From Pseudoalteromonas rubra (GTDB lineage Bacteria; Pseudomonadota; Gammaproteobacteria; Enterobacterales; Alteromonadaceae): a DNA stretch of 64,000 nt. Made by a program: the position numbers and the translations under genes. The stretch covers positions 124,001 to 188,000 of the forward strand of contig NZ_AHCD03000020.1 of the NCBI RefSeq assembly GCF_000238295.3. The letters run 5' to 3'. A model generated the notes under the pieces. That model was not told the DNA's origin and ran no database searches. It was given only the letters and a program-made list of their open reading frames with translations. How positions within the stretch are numbered: the stretch's first letter is position 1; each line of letters begins with the position of its first letter. Positions 1-8,353 of this stretch are shown in pieces.

Positions 1-690
1 AGCCAGGCCATTCCCACGCTAAACAACTATGATGCGTTTGCGCTTGCCGAAGACAAATTTCGCACCTCACACCTACTCAACAGCCAGGGGATCTGCACCG
101 CGGACTATCGTCTGTGCCATAAAAACGACATGGATGGGTTAAAGCACGCACTCAGAGACTTTGGTGGCAAGCTGATTTACAAGCCCACTGATGGCTGGGG
201 TGGCGTTGGCATTGTCAAAATCGACAGTGAGCAGGCGCTGGACATGTTGTTGCCATTTCTGAGTCGTACCGACTTACGTTACTTTTATGTTGAGCGGTTC
301 ATTGACTACGATAATACCGACTTCCGTATCGATGTGGTGGATGGCAAATTTGTCGGCTGTTATGGCCGTAAAGCGCCCAAGGATGACTGGAAAACCAATA
401 TCACCAGTGGTGGCTCTGTGTTTGTCCGTGAACCCGACGACGAAGTGGTCGATCTGGCGATCCGCGCCGCGAACACATTAGGTCTGGAGATAGCGGGTGT
501 TGATCTGATCTACGATCGGGAGCGGGAAGAATATGTGGTGCTGGAAGTGAATACCATACCGGCTTTCGCAACACCTGAGCAAGAAGCGCTGGGGATCAAT
601 TTTAACCAGGCCAAGATCGACGCCATGGTGGATTTGATTGAGCGCACTGCGACTCAAAAGCATGCCCTGCATACGCACAAAGTGGCCTGA
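1..690 (+). CDS. ATP-grasp ligase-like protein (5' end outside window)
   Basis: The frame is open from base 1, so the start lies upstream of the window; 229 codons are visible. The visible part is the central and C-terminal ATP-grasp fold of the RimK/glutathione synthetase type. It shows a glycine-rich lysine loop (YKPTDGWGGVGIVK), an acidic strand with DFRIDVVDGKFVGCYGRKAP, and the terminal Mg-ATP motif LEVNTIPAFATPEQEALGI. Such enzymes join a carboxylate, activated as acyl phosphate, to an amine; no substrate can be read from the sequence. The next gene, 58 bp downstream on the same strand, is a second ATP-grasp protein, so the two probably act in one pathway. Family is clear; the specific reaction is unknown. 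Confidence 0.8.
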   Translation, partial: SQAIPTLNNYDAFALAEDKFRTSHLLNSQGICTADYRLCHKNDMDGLKHALRDFGGKLIYKPTDGWGGVGIVKIDSEQALDMLLPFLSRTDLRYFYVERFIDYDNTDFRIDVVDGKFVGCYGRKAPKDDWKTNITSGGSVFVREPDDEVVDLAIRAANTLGLEIAGVDLIYDREREEYVVLEVNTIPAFATPEQEALGINFNQAKIDAMVDLIERTATQKHALHTHKVA

Positions 691-748
691 TGGCCATATT
701 ACTGACCCATTTTACTAACCCATTAATTTTGCCAAGGTGGCCCGAGCA

Positions 749-2143
749 ATGACTGCAAAACCCAAACTCCCAAAGATTGGACTTCTCTATCTGGATTACG
801 TGTTACGTTTTTTTGATAAATCCAACTTCAAAGGTTGGCCAGATAAAATCGAAACTGTGGTATATCACTGGGGCAATGACAAAGCGCGCTTTATTGCCGA
901 AGTGAAGCAAAAGCAAATTGATGTGCTGATTGGCAATATACCCGCAACTGCCTATGAAACGTTCCGCGAAATTGCCCGTGCATTGCCGCATGTACGCTTT
1001 TTGCCCTCGCTGGACAGTCAGTTTTCTAATAAATCAAAAGAGAACGTGACGCATTTTTGTCGTAAGTACAAGTTACCGGCACCGCATACGGAAATCTTTT
1101 ACGTACCTGAAAAAGCAAAGCGTTATCTCAGCCAGGCCACGTACCCTAAGATCATCAAGCGCTCGTATGGTCCGTCAAATTACGGCGGCTACTTTGTGCA
1201 TAAAGTCGATAACTACGACGAAGCGATGGCATTACTGACAGAGAAAAAATACTACCCGGCTTATGTACAAGACTTTGTGCCGATGGAAGCTGATATTCGC
1301 GTTATGCTGGTGGGTCACAAACCCGTATGTGCTTTCTGGCGTCGTCCTCCTGAAGGAGAGTGGTTAACCAACACCAGCCAGGGTGGCAGCATGGATTATC
1401 AGGCAGTCCCTAAGTCGGTACTTAAGCTGGCGACCGCCGCCTCAAAAGCAGCCAACGCGGAATACTGGGCCTGTGATATTGCGCTGGGCAAAGATGGCAA
1501 GTTACGCATTTTAGAATGTGCCACGGCATTTGCTGCGTTCCCTTATATTCGAGATTGGATAGGCCAGTATCTGATGTGGCTGCTCTCGGATGGTCACTTC
1601 CGCAAGCCAACGATCCCGCTGTATAACTGGGAAGAGCTTGGCAAAATTGATTCACGTCTGCTGCGCACGATGCGCCATATCGGCTTTTCCAGTTACACAC
1701 CAAGTCAGGACTGTGGCGAGGTATTTCATGGTATGGATGAGCAGCATTTTCCTATCCTGGATACCCAGTACCAGCGCCTTGAAGAGTGGCCAAGTGAGAT
1801 CTGGAATTTGCAGGACAACTTTGTGTTGCACGCTAAATCGGCCGCAGCCAAAGCCTGCCAGCCTATTCCTGGCAGTGATGAGCATGCTGGTCTGGAGCTG
1901 AATAGTTATCCCGCGCCTGTGTTCGATGATGCTCAGATCCGGGAGATCCTGGCACAGGTGAAAGGCATTGGCGACAAGATGATCGATGAGATCATGTCGA
2001 CCTTTGGTGCACATGGCGTCGTTGAAGCGCTAAACACTGAGCCGCAACAACTTTGTGTGGTGAAAAACCTTAAGGACAAAAAATTAGAAAAGATCGTCGC
2101 ACACTGGCAACAAGTCATGCCGTCTGGAATGACCACACATTAG
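749..2143 (+). CDS. ATP-grasp protein with C-terminal helix-hairpin-helix region
   Basis: A 464-residue protein with a RimK-like ATP-grasp core at roughly residues 90-300. Visible are KIIKRSYGPSNYGGYFVHK, VPMEADIRVMLVGHKPVCAF and a metal-site strand reading LRILECATAFAAFPYIRDW. This replaces the usual E-x-N ending with E-C-A, so catalysis may be altered. Residues about 395-460 contain two helix-hairpin-helix-like stretches (VKGIGDKMIDEIMSTFG and VKNLKDKKLEKIVAHW) of the kind that contact nucleic acid. I chose ATG 749 over GTG 737 because the ideal ribosome site AAGGTGG (734-740) would otherwise lie inside the gene. It follows another ATP-grasp gene and precedes an M14 carboxypeptidase. The role is unknown; the combination is unusual. 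Confidence 0.75.
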   Translation: MTAKPKLPKIGLLYLDYVLRFFDKSNFKGWPDKIETVVYHWGNDKARFIAEVKQKQIDVLIGNIPATAYETFREIARALPHVRFLPSLDSQFSNKSKENVTHFCRKYKLPAPHTEIFYVPEKAKRYLSQATYPKIIKRSYGPSNYGGYFVHKVDNYDEAMALLTEKKYYPAYVQDFVPMEADIRVMLVGHKPVCAFWRRPPEGEWLTNTSQGGSMDYQAVPKSVLKLATAASKAANAEYWACDIALGKDGKLRILECATAFAAFPYIRDWIGQYLMWLLSDGHFRKPTIPLYNWEELGKIDSRLLRTMRHIGFSSYTPSQDCGEVFHGMDEQHFPILDTQYQRLEEWPSEIWNLQDNFVLHAKSAAAKACQPIPGSDEHAGLELNSYPAPVFDDAQIREILAQVKGIGDKMIDEIMSTFGAHGVVEALNTEPQQLCVVKNLKDKKLEKIVAHWQQVMPSGMTTH

Positions 2144-2157
2144 TGTTTCTTGCTGTA

Positions 2158-2181
2158 CCGGATCAGGCAGGCCTGATCCGG
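2158..2181 (+). terminator. Strong hairpin after the ATP-grasp pair
   Basis: A perfect 10-bp stem (CCGGATCAGG / CCTGATCCGG) with a 4-base loop sits 15 bp after the stop codon. The following T-tract is short and interrupted, so it may be a weak terminator or an mRNA-stabilising hairpin before the carboxypeptidase gene. Confidence 0.5.
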
Positions 2182-2218
2182 GTTATAGCTTTTCGTTTTC
2201 CGCAACTGAGCAACCGCT

Positions 2219-4810
2219 ATGAAAATCCAATACGCGTCCTATCAGGACACCATAGAGTTCCTGCAAAGCGCCATGAGCGCGCATCCCCATTTGATCCGTT
2301 TACAGAGCATAGGTGAAACCTGGGAAGGCCGACCGATCATGCTGGTGACCATCTCGCTGGATGTCACCTACGCCGACGATAAACCGGCGTTACTGTATAC
2401 CGGATCAATTCATGCGCGGGAGTGGATTGGCAATGAGTTGGCGGTGAAGTTTGTTCAGTATGTGATTGATAACTATCGTTTCAACCCGAAGCTACAAAAT
2501 GCTTTGACCCGTAATACTTTGTATATGGTGCCGTGCCTGAATCCGGATGGCTTTGAGTATTCCCGCAACCACTTCTCATTCTGGCGCAAGAATCGGCGTA
2601 ACAATGGTGATGGGACGTTTGGGGTGGACTTAAACCGCAATTTCGATGCGAAGTTTATGCGTAATCAGAACACAGGATCGAATACCTATGGCGGGCCTCA
2701 CGCGTTTTCTGAGCCAGAAACCTGTGCTATTCGTGATTTTGTAGAAAGCCACGAGAACATTCGTATCGCACTGGATTATCACTCCCAGGGCAATGTGTTT
2801 TTTCCGGCACATAAGTTCAATCATGAAGTAGAAATCGAAGGGACCGACTTGAATGTGCTGTGCGCTAATATGAACCACGAAATCAAAAAGGTGACTGGTC
2901 GCCAGTACGGGATCCATCGGGGCAAACCGCCAGCTCAGCTGATCCACGGCAGTGGCCGTGAGTACTATTATCGCAAGGGGATCATTGCCACCGTGGTGGA
3001 AGTGGGCACGCGTAACATTCCGGATTATATGAAAAATATGTCCGAGAGTGTGGCCGAGAATATTCCAGCCGTACAATATGCGCTGAGTGAGGCGATCAAT
3101 TACTCGCCGTTGGCACCCAAGCGAGTGGCAGGCTTTACCATCAAATCCGTGGCCCATGACAGTGTTGAGCTGGAATGGCAATATGAGGATCGTGATGATA
3201 TCTATTTTGAAGTCTATCGCAGTCAGCATAACAAAAACCCATGTGGTGAAGAGACCTTAGTCGCCATTACTAAAACGCTGAGCTTTACGGATAGTCAGCT
3301 GCTCAGCGGACACAGTTATTTTTACAACATTCGTGCCGTGGACAAGGTGACTAAGATAAAGTCGCCATTCAGCCCGGAGCTGCGGCTGAAAACCCGTCTG
3401 GCACGAACTGAAAGTGCCCGTACTTTGTTCCCTGCTCGTGAGTCGGTGGGCTACTTATCGCAAAATAATCAGGTCAAAAATAAAGAACACTTTGGTTATA
3501 ACTCTATGTTTATTGGGGTTGATAAGAAACGTGGTGTCAGCATGGGCGTGGTGCAGTTTGATCTCAGCAGTATCAACGCAGGATCGCAGATCTTAAGCGC
3601 CCAGTTCTTTATATATCCTATGAACCGGGTAGCAGCCAAAATTGAAAAATATGGTGAGTGGTCGGTGGCGATCCTTGATGCTGAGCAGATTGAAGACATC
3701 TATGACTACGCTGCCATTGCAGAGGCTAAGCCTTTGCATACGCTGGGGCAAACCATTGAGTCTGACAAACTGACTCAGGGGATCTGGCTGAAATGGCAAT
3801 TTAATGGCGTTGAGCGTAGCTTGCTGGCCAAACTCTTAAAACAGCAGCGTCTGTTACTGCGGTTGCAGGGCCCTAAAAAATTGCCGCTGGGCAAAGACTC
3901 TCAGGTGATGCAGTTTGATATCGGCTATGGGCCATTTGGTAGCGGTTTACATTATCGGCCCAATCTGGAGCTGGTTTATCAGTTGCCCGAACAGCAACTG
4001 GTCCTGAGTCCATTGGCCTGTAATACCATTTATAAAGACAAGGTGGTGGCCGAAAAATTGGCATCCGGGTTCGATACCGAAGGCGATATTGTGTACGGAC
4101 AGATGTCGTTTGACTTAAATGTGGACTTGCCTGTGGAGCGTACCGTGTTTACTAATGCCTGTCTGACGGTGCGCTCGTGCAATTCCATCGCATCTGCGCG
4201 GGATGTGCGCTTTACCATAGAGTTGGTGGAATTGCGGGACGTGGATTATCAACACGTTAAGCAACGTCAGAAAATAGAGTATATCGGCTATGAGGTCAGC
4301 AATGAGCAACTCAGAGAGCGCGCCGAGCATCACTTTATTTTCGACAGCTATAGCTTGCAGGAGCTGGAGCGTTTACATCAGGCACAGACACCCTTTTACT
4401 TTATTATTCGCGCTACGGCGGAGTCGCAGGCAACGGATGCACTGGTAAACTGGACCAACTGTCAGGATCAGCAACCCGCTCAGCTGAAAATAGATTACAT
4501 TGCGCGACGCAAACATCCGGTGGCCGCACCACATAATCTACAAACTCAGGTCGAAAACGGCGTAGTGAAACTGACCTGGGACAATGCAGAGGATGAAGAT
4601 CTGGTGGGCTTTTTCGTGGTACGCAACCGCTTCCATCCGCCACGTTCCCCATTTGATGGCGTAAAGCTATATGGCGGTCGGGACAACTATACCCTGGATA
4701 ATTTTGGTACGCCGGATATTGCTAAGTATTATGCGGTGTTTAGCTATGATGATGTGCCCAATTACTCGCAGCCGGTGACGATTTACTATCCGGGCAAAAC
4801 TGAGGGCTGA
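2219..4810 (+). CDS. M14 zinc carboxypeptidase with fibronectin-III and beta-sandwich domains
   Basis: An 863-residue protein with an M14 carboxypeptidase domain at about residues 1-295. The zinc ligands are readable: H and E in SIHAREWIG (near residue 69) and H in ALDYHSQGN. The substrate-binding GVDLNRNFD and the catalytic Glu context VVEVGTRN are also present. After it come a fibronectin-III-like domain (about 300-390), two long beta-rich segments that resemble DNRLRE-type sandwich domains (about 395-760), and a second fibronectin-like domain at the C terminus. No signal peptide is visible: the protein starts MKIQYASYQDTIEF and goes straight into the enzyme fold. It is therefore either cytosolic or exported by an unrecognised route. 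Position after two ATP-grasp ligases suggests a linked peptide-bond making and trimming pathway, which is inference. Confidence 0.85.
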   Translation: MKIQYASYQDTIEFLQSAMSAHPHLIRLQSIGETWEGRPIMLVTISLDVTYADDKPALLYTGSIHAREWIGNELAVKFVQYVIDNYRFNPKLQNALTRNTLYMVPCLNPDGFEYSRNHFSFWRKNRRNNGDGTFGVDLNRNFDAKFMRNQNTGSNTYGGPHAFSEPETCAIRDFVESHENIRIALDYHSQGNVFFPAHKFNHEVEIEGTDLNVLCANMNHEIKKVTGRQYGIHRGKPPAQLIHGSGREYYYRKGIIATVVEVGTRNIPDYMKNMSESVAENIPAVQYALSEAINYSPLAPKRVAGFTIKSVAHDSVELEWQYEDRDDIYFEVYRSQHNKNPCGEETLVAITKTLSFTDSQLLSGHSYFYNIRAVDKVTKIKSPFSPELRLKTRLARTESARTLFPARESVGYLSQNNQVKNKEHFGYNSMFIGVDKKRGVSMGVVQFDLSSINAGSQILSAQFFIYPMNRVAAKIEKYGEWSVAILDAEQIEDIYDYAAIAEAKPLHTLGQTIESDKLTQGIWLKWQFNGVERSLLAKLLKQQRLLLRLQGPKKLPLGKDSQVMQFDIGYGPFGSGLHYRPNLELVYQLPEQQLVLSPLACNTIYKDKVVAEKLASGFDTEGDIVYGQMSFDLNVDLPVERTVFTNACLTVRSCNSIASARDVRFTIELVELRDVDYQHVKQRQKIEYIGYEVSNEQLRERAEHHFIFDSYSLQELERLHQAQTPFYFIIRATAESQATDALVNWTNCQDQQPAQLKIDYIARRKHPVAAPHNLQTQVENGVVKLTWDNAEDEDLVGFFVVRNRFHPPRSPFDGVKLYGGRDNYTLDNFGTPDIAKYYAVFSYDDVPNYSQPVTIYYPGKTEG

Positions 4811-4892
4811 GTTTTTTGCCCATAAACTAACAGGGCCAGTCTGAGTGGACTAAGCTTACTGCATTCTGAGCGCATCGGTTAAGGTGGCTGGT

Positions 4893-7367
4893 ATGCAGTT
4901 TGAGTCTGGCATTCTGGTCCTGGTATTTTTGATTTTGGCCCTGTTTATTGGGGCGCTGACCCGTCATGTCCTGAAAAATACCCAGATCCCCTATACCGTA
5001 GCGTTGCTGGTGATTGGGATCTGTATTGGCCTGGCACAGCGTGGCGATGTCTTTAGTGGTGACACTCAGATGGTCGGCGATACCTTAACCCTGGTTGCCG
5101 ACATCGACCCGCACCTGTTTTTATTTTTATTCCTGCCGACACTTATCTTTGAGAGCGCTTTTGCGATGGAAGTGCATTTGTTCCGCCGCATGTTTACCCA
5201 GATAGCTATTTTAGCCGTGCCTGGCCTGATGCTGGCCATCTGGCTGACGGCCGAATTATTACATATGAGCGTGCCCGAGCACTGGCAATGGAGCTGGGCC
5301 ATGTGCCTGATGTTCGGTGCCCTGATCAGTGCTACCGATCCGGTTGCTGTGGTGGCTTTACTGAAGGAAGTGAGTTCGCGTAAACGCCTCGAAACCCTGA
5401 TTGAGGGCGAGTCTTTGCTCAATGATGGTACCGCCATCGTGTTTTTCAGTTTGTTCTATGTCTGGGTGCTTGCCAGCAGCGGCGGAGAGGGAGCCATGAT
5501 GGCTTCACCGGTGCAAGCTGTCGGGCAGTTTGCCGGTGTGGTACTGGTCGGTTTGGCGATAGGTCTGGTACTGGGTGGGTTATGTATTATGTGGATCGAT
5601 CGGGTGTTTAACGATCCTATGATAGAGATCACGCTGACCATCGCGGCAGCATATTCAGCCTTTTTTATCTCCGAGTCGTTTCATGTTTCCGGCGTGGTGG
5701 CTGTGGTGACGCTGGCACTGGTGCTGGCCAGTGTGGGGCGGACTCGGATCAGCCCCGAGGTGGCGGGGTTTTTACATCACTTTTGGGAAATGATGGCGCA
5801 CATTGCCAATACCTGTATTTTTCTGCTGGTGGGGATCCTGGTGGCCATTCGGGTGCCGCTGGATGATCTACAGGCGTGGCAAACACTGGGTATTTTGTAC
5901 GTCGGGATCATGCTGATCCGCGCGACATCCATCACTGTGTTTACGCCATTGTTGAGCCGCATAGGGGTCGGTATTACCTTCGAAAAAGCCAGTGTCTTAT
6001 GTTGGGGCGGGTTGCGAGGGGCTGTATCTCTGGCGCTGGCTTTGACGGTGGCAGCGAGCGAGGCGATCCCAAAGGAGATCAGTGATCGCATGTTGTTTTT
6101 ATGTGCCGGGATTGTGGTCCTGACGATTTTAATCAATGGCGGCACTATGGGCATGTTGCTGAAGTTCCTGCGCCTCGACAGTCTGCCCCCGGCCAAACAA
6201 GCCACGGTCGACAAAGCCAATCAGCAAGTGGCCAATACCCTGCAAACCATGCTGCCGACTATGATGGATAGCCCCTTCTTGCGCGGGGCTGACTGGCAAC
6301 AGGTGAAAGCCCAGGTCAAGCTCGGAGCTATGGCGCAAACCGATCCGGATGCGCCGATCGACCAGGCGGATTTAGACACGGCTTTTTTGCGCCGCTTACT
6401 GGAAACCGAACGCAAACATTACTGGACTCAGTTTGAGCAAGGCACATTGGGAAAACGGGCAACCAATTTGCTGGTTGAAGCGGTTGAACTGGCGCTGGAT
6501 GGTGAGCCCTGCATTGGTCAGCGTGATAGCTTGCTGGCAACCTGGCAAGTACCCGGCTGGCTGGAGCGAATGCGGGGTATAGCCTGGTTAGAGCGGACGT
6601 TATTACGATTATACTTTGAGCGTCTGGTGGTGGGGTATGATGTGGCCAGGGGCTTTATTCAGGCGCAGGAAGCGCTGGAAAGTCATATTGATACCTTATC
6701 GCCGAACGCCCAGATAGCGGCACAGGTGCGCCAGCAGGTGCAGGATAACATGGCTCAGACCATCGCACGCATCAATGAGCTACAGGAAACGTTTCCGGAT
6801 ATAGTGCAGGCGCTTCAGTCACAGGCTGCAACCCGGCTACTGCTGAACCGTGAGCGTGCTGTGATTAAAGAGCAGCTCAAGCTGGCAGTGCTCGACAAAC
6901 CCGAAGCCAGCCGGTTGCTGGAAGACGTCGAAAAGCGTATGGCGGCGCTGCAACAGGCATCGATTTTTCGCCAGACGGAGGCGGCACAATTGGATCAGCA
7001 GATCCCCTGGTTACACGGCGTCACACAGAGCACCCGTGAACAAATTAGCAGTTGTCAGGAGCGCGGTATTTACGATGTGGGTCAGGTGCTGATAAGACAA
7101 GGTAAATCGCTGAGTAAACTGGGTGTGATTTACCGGGGCAGTGTGCGAGAAGTGGTTGCGGGTGGACAGGGCAATAGCCAGGTTGTTGTCAGGGGGCCGG
7201 GCGAGACGCTCGGCATAACGGCTTTATTAACGGGCTCATCTGCCCTGGATTATCTGGCTGAAACGCCCTGTGAAGTGGTGTGGATCCCAGTTGATAAACT
7301 GAAAACACTGATGCAGGAAGACCCCAAATTGATGCATATCCTCTGCCAGCAATTGGCACTGTGGTAG
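4893..7367 (+). CDS. CPA1-family Na+/H+ antiporter with C-terminal cyclic-nucleotide-binding domain
   Basis: An 824-residue membrane protein. Residues about 1-430 form the multi-helix NhaP/NHE exchanger core, with the ion-binding SATDPVAVVALLKE and the conserved GESLLNDGTAIVFF. The next 300 residues are a cytosolic helical region. The last 100 residues read as a cNMP-binding beta barrel (VGQVLIRQGKSLSKLGVIYRG, then GPGETLGITALL). The exchanger should swap cytosolic protons against Na+ at the inner membrane, with the C-terminal domain sensing a nucleotide or acting structurally. Start ATG 4893 is preferred over GTG 4884 because AAGGTGG (4881-4887) is the ribosome site, exactly the arrangement seen for the gene at 749. 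It probably stands alone; 74 bp separates it from the carboxypeptidase. Confidence 0.88.
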   Translation: MQFESGILVLVFLILALFIGALTRHVLKNTQIPYTVALLVIGICIGLAQRGDVFSGDTQMVGDTLTLVADIDPHLFLFLFLPTLIFESAFAMEVHLFRRMFTQIAILAVPGLMLAIWLTAELLHMSVPEHWQWSWAMCLMFGALISATDPVAVVALLKEVSSRKRLETLIEGESLLNDGTAIVFFSLFYVWVLASSGGEGAMMASPVQAVGQFAGVVLVGLAIGLVLGGLCIMWIDRVFNDPMIEITLTIAAAYSAFFISESFHVSGVVAVVTLALVLASVGRTRISPEVAGFLHHFWEMMAHIANTCIFLLVGILVAIRVPLDDLQAWQTLGILYVGIMLIRATSITVFTPLLSRIGVGITFEKASVLCWGGLRGAVSLALALTVAASEAIPKEISDRMLFLCAGIVVLTILINGGTMGMLLKFLRLDSLPPAKQATVDKANQQVANTLQTMLPTMMDSPFLRGADWQQVKAQVKLGAMAQTDPDAPIDQADLDTAFLRRLLETERKHYWTQFEQGTLGKRATNLLVEAVELALDGEPCIGQRDSLLATWQVPGWLERMRGIAWLERTLLRLYFERLVVGYDVARGFIQAQEALESHIDTLSPNAQIAAQVRQQVQDNMAQTIARINELQETFPDIVQALQSQAATRLLLNRERAVIKEQLKLAVLDKPEASRLLEDVEKRMAALQQASIFRQTEAAQLDQQIPWLHGVTQSTREQISSCQERGIYDVGQVLIRQGKSLSKLGVIYRGSVREVVAGGQGNSQVVVRGPGETLGITALLTGSSALDYLAETPCEVVWIPVDKLKTLMQEDPKLMHILCQQLALW

Positions 7368-7431
7368 CTTTGCATTTGGCTAAAATATATGCAATGGTGG
7401 TAGGGTGCTAAAAAGCACGTCTTTCAAAATA

Positions 7432-7593
7432 ATACCAATTTCACTTAATACCTGGTCTATTTGAAGGAGCAAATAGGACGCTAACAGCGTTAAAAATTTC
7501 TCATTTAGAACAACTAAATAGCAAAATTTTTGCCTTGTTATCGACCCTATTTTCTCGCCTCAAAATAGATCACTTAATTAAGCAAATTGGTAT
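7432..7593. repeat. MITE-like interspersed repeat, full copy (about 162 bp)
   Basis: The ends are imperfect inverted repeats: ATACCAATTTCACTTAAT at the left and ATTAAGCAAATTGGTAT at the right. The interior is non-coding and holds nested hairpins, for example CTATTTG-AAGGAG-CAAATAG. A second copy, reduced to just the two ends, lies at 55338-55370. Size, terminal inverted repeats and lack of coding sequence fit a miniature inverted-repeat element; no target duplication is convincing apart from a possible TA. Confidence 0.65.
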
Positions 7594-7612
7594 AACAATA
7601 AGGAAATACACT

Positions 7613-7786
7613 ATGAAATTAAAATTAAACAAAAAATCGATGAAGCAGTTGGGTGGCCAGGCGCGTTCACTGGATGGTGCACAAACACCGCAGGTTGCCG
7701 GTGGCGTAAGGTATACTGAGCGCGACTCGTGTAACACGGTTGCCGTTATATGCGATACCTATCATTTCAGAAGCTGTCTTTGCTAA
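7613..7786 (+). CDS. Small leader-peptide-like gene (putative ribosomally made, modified peptide), copy 1
   Basis: A 57-residue protein. The start ATG 7613 follows AAGGA at proper distance. The N-terminal half is lysine-rich and ends in a Gly-Gly-type site (MKLKLNKKSMKQLGG, then AQTPQVAGG). This is the layout of leader peptides of class I lanthipeptide-like precursors (lysine/leucine start, QTP-VAGG end). The 26-residue remainder has three Cys, three Thr and two Ser and ends SCLC, so Ser/Thr-Cys crosslinks or disulfides are possible. No dehydratase, cyclase, radical-SAM or peptidase-transporter gene is nearby. The function is therefore a guess from composition; it could also be a short exported peptide of another kind. 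A hairpin terminator follows at 7804. Confidence 0.6.
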   Translation: MKLKLNKKSMKQLGGQARSLDGAQTPQVAGGVRYTERDSCNTVAVICDTYHFRSCLC

Positions 7787-7803
7787 GGCTGGACTGGCTA
7801 TCT

Positions 7804-7825
7804 AGTGGCTCATCATTGAGCCACT
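7804..7825. terminator. Bidirectional hairpin between peptide gene and DUF3299 gene (copy 1)
   Basis: A perfect 9-bp stem (AGTGGCTCA / TGAGCCACT) with TCAT loop lies between two convergent genes, ending in CTTTC. It is repeated at 9481-9502 by the tandem duplication. Confidence 0.65.
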
Positions 7826-7845
7826 TTCAGACAGATAACCTACGT

Positions 7846-8343
7846 TTATAATTCAAACGGCGCGACGCCAACCGCGTCCATCTTATAACCGGTTTGCGCC
7901 AGATCACCCTTCCAGGTTGCGACCTTCATAGTACCCGTTACAGTAATTGCATCATACAGGCTGTCGATGGGCACCCCATTCTTGATTTTGACATGTACAA
8001 TCTGGTTGGGCGGTGGGGGTGGTACATGAATACATGCCCCGAAGTAAGGCACCAGTAAGAACTCAGTGATCACTTCACTGTCTCCTTCAAGCGGCACTAC
8101 AAACCCGGGCAAGCTCACTTGCTTACCATCTAAGCTTTTCACGACCGGGGCATCAAGATCCGGCTGTACCCAGTTTTGCTGATCGCCATCATGACTGGCC
8201 GCGGCGTCCTGATTGCTGATTTGGACATGGCCTTTTGGGATCAGATCATCCCAGAAAATTTCTTTAGGCGGTGCTGCCTGTGCCTGCACGCAAAACAGCA
8301 TCAGCGTTGTGCATAGCCAGAAAATAGTGCGTAATGGTGTCAT
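7846..8343 (-). CDS. DUF3299 secreted protein, copy 1
   Basis: A 165-residue protein with a clear signal peptide (about residues 1-24, ending VQAQAAPP). The mature part carries the DUF3299 core: GFVVPLEGD, then FLLVPYFGACIHVPPPPPNQ, with a conserved Cys-Ile-His. Proteins of this family are periplasmic and often sit with an FtsX-like permease and ABC ATPase. I recall a DUF3299 member in the zinc-linked Zrg systems of Vibrio, which would fit the His-rich permease here, but I could not check this. It ends the leftward operon ATPase-permease-DUF3299, 10 bp after the permease stop. Identical to the copy at 9523. Confidence 0.8.
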   Translation of the reverse strand: MTPLRTIFWLCTTLMLFCVQAQAAPPKEIFWDDLIPKGHVQISNQDAAASHDGDQQNWVQPDLDAPVVKSLDGKQVSLPGFVVPLEGDSEVITEFLLVPYFGACIHVPPPPPNQIVHVKIKNGVPIDSLYDAITVTGTMKVATWKGDLAQTGYKMDAVGVAPFEL

Positions 8344-8353
8344 TCAAAACCTC

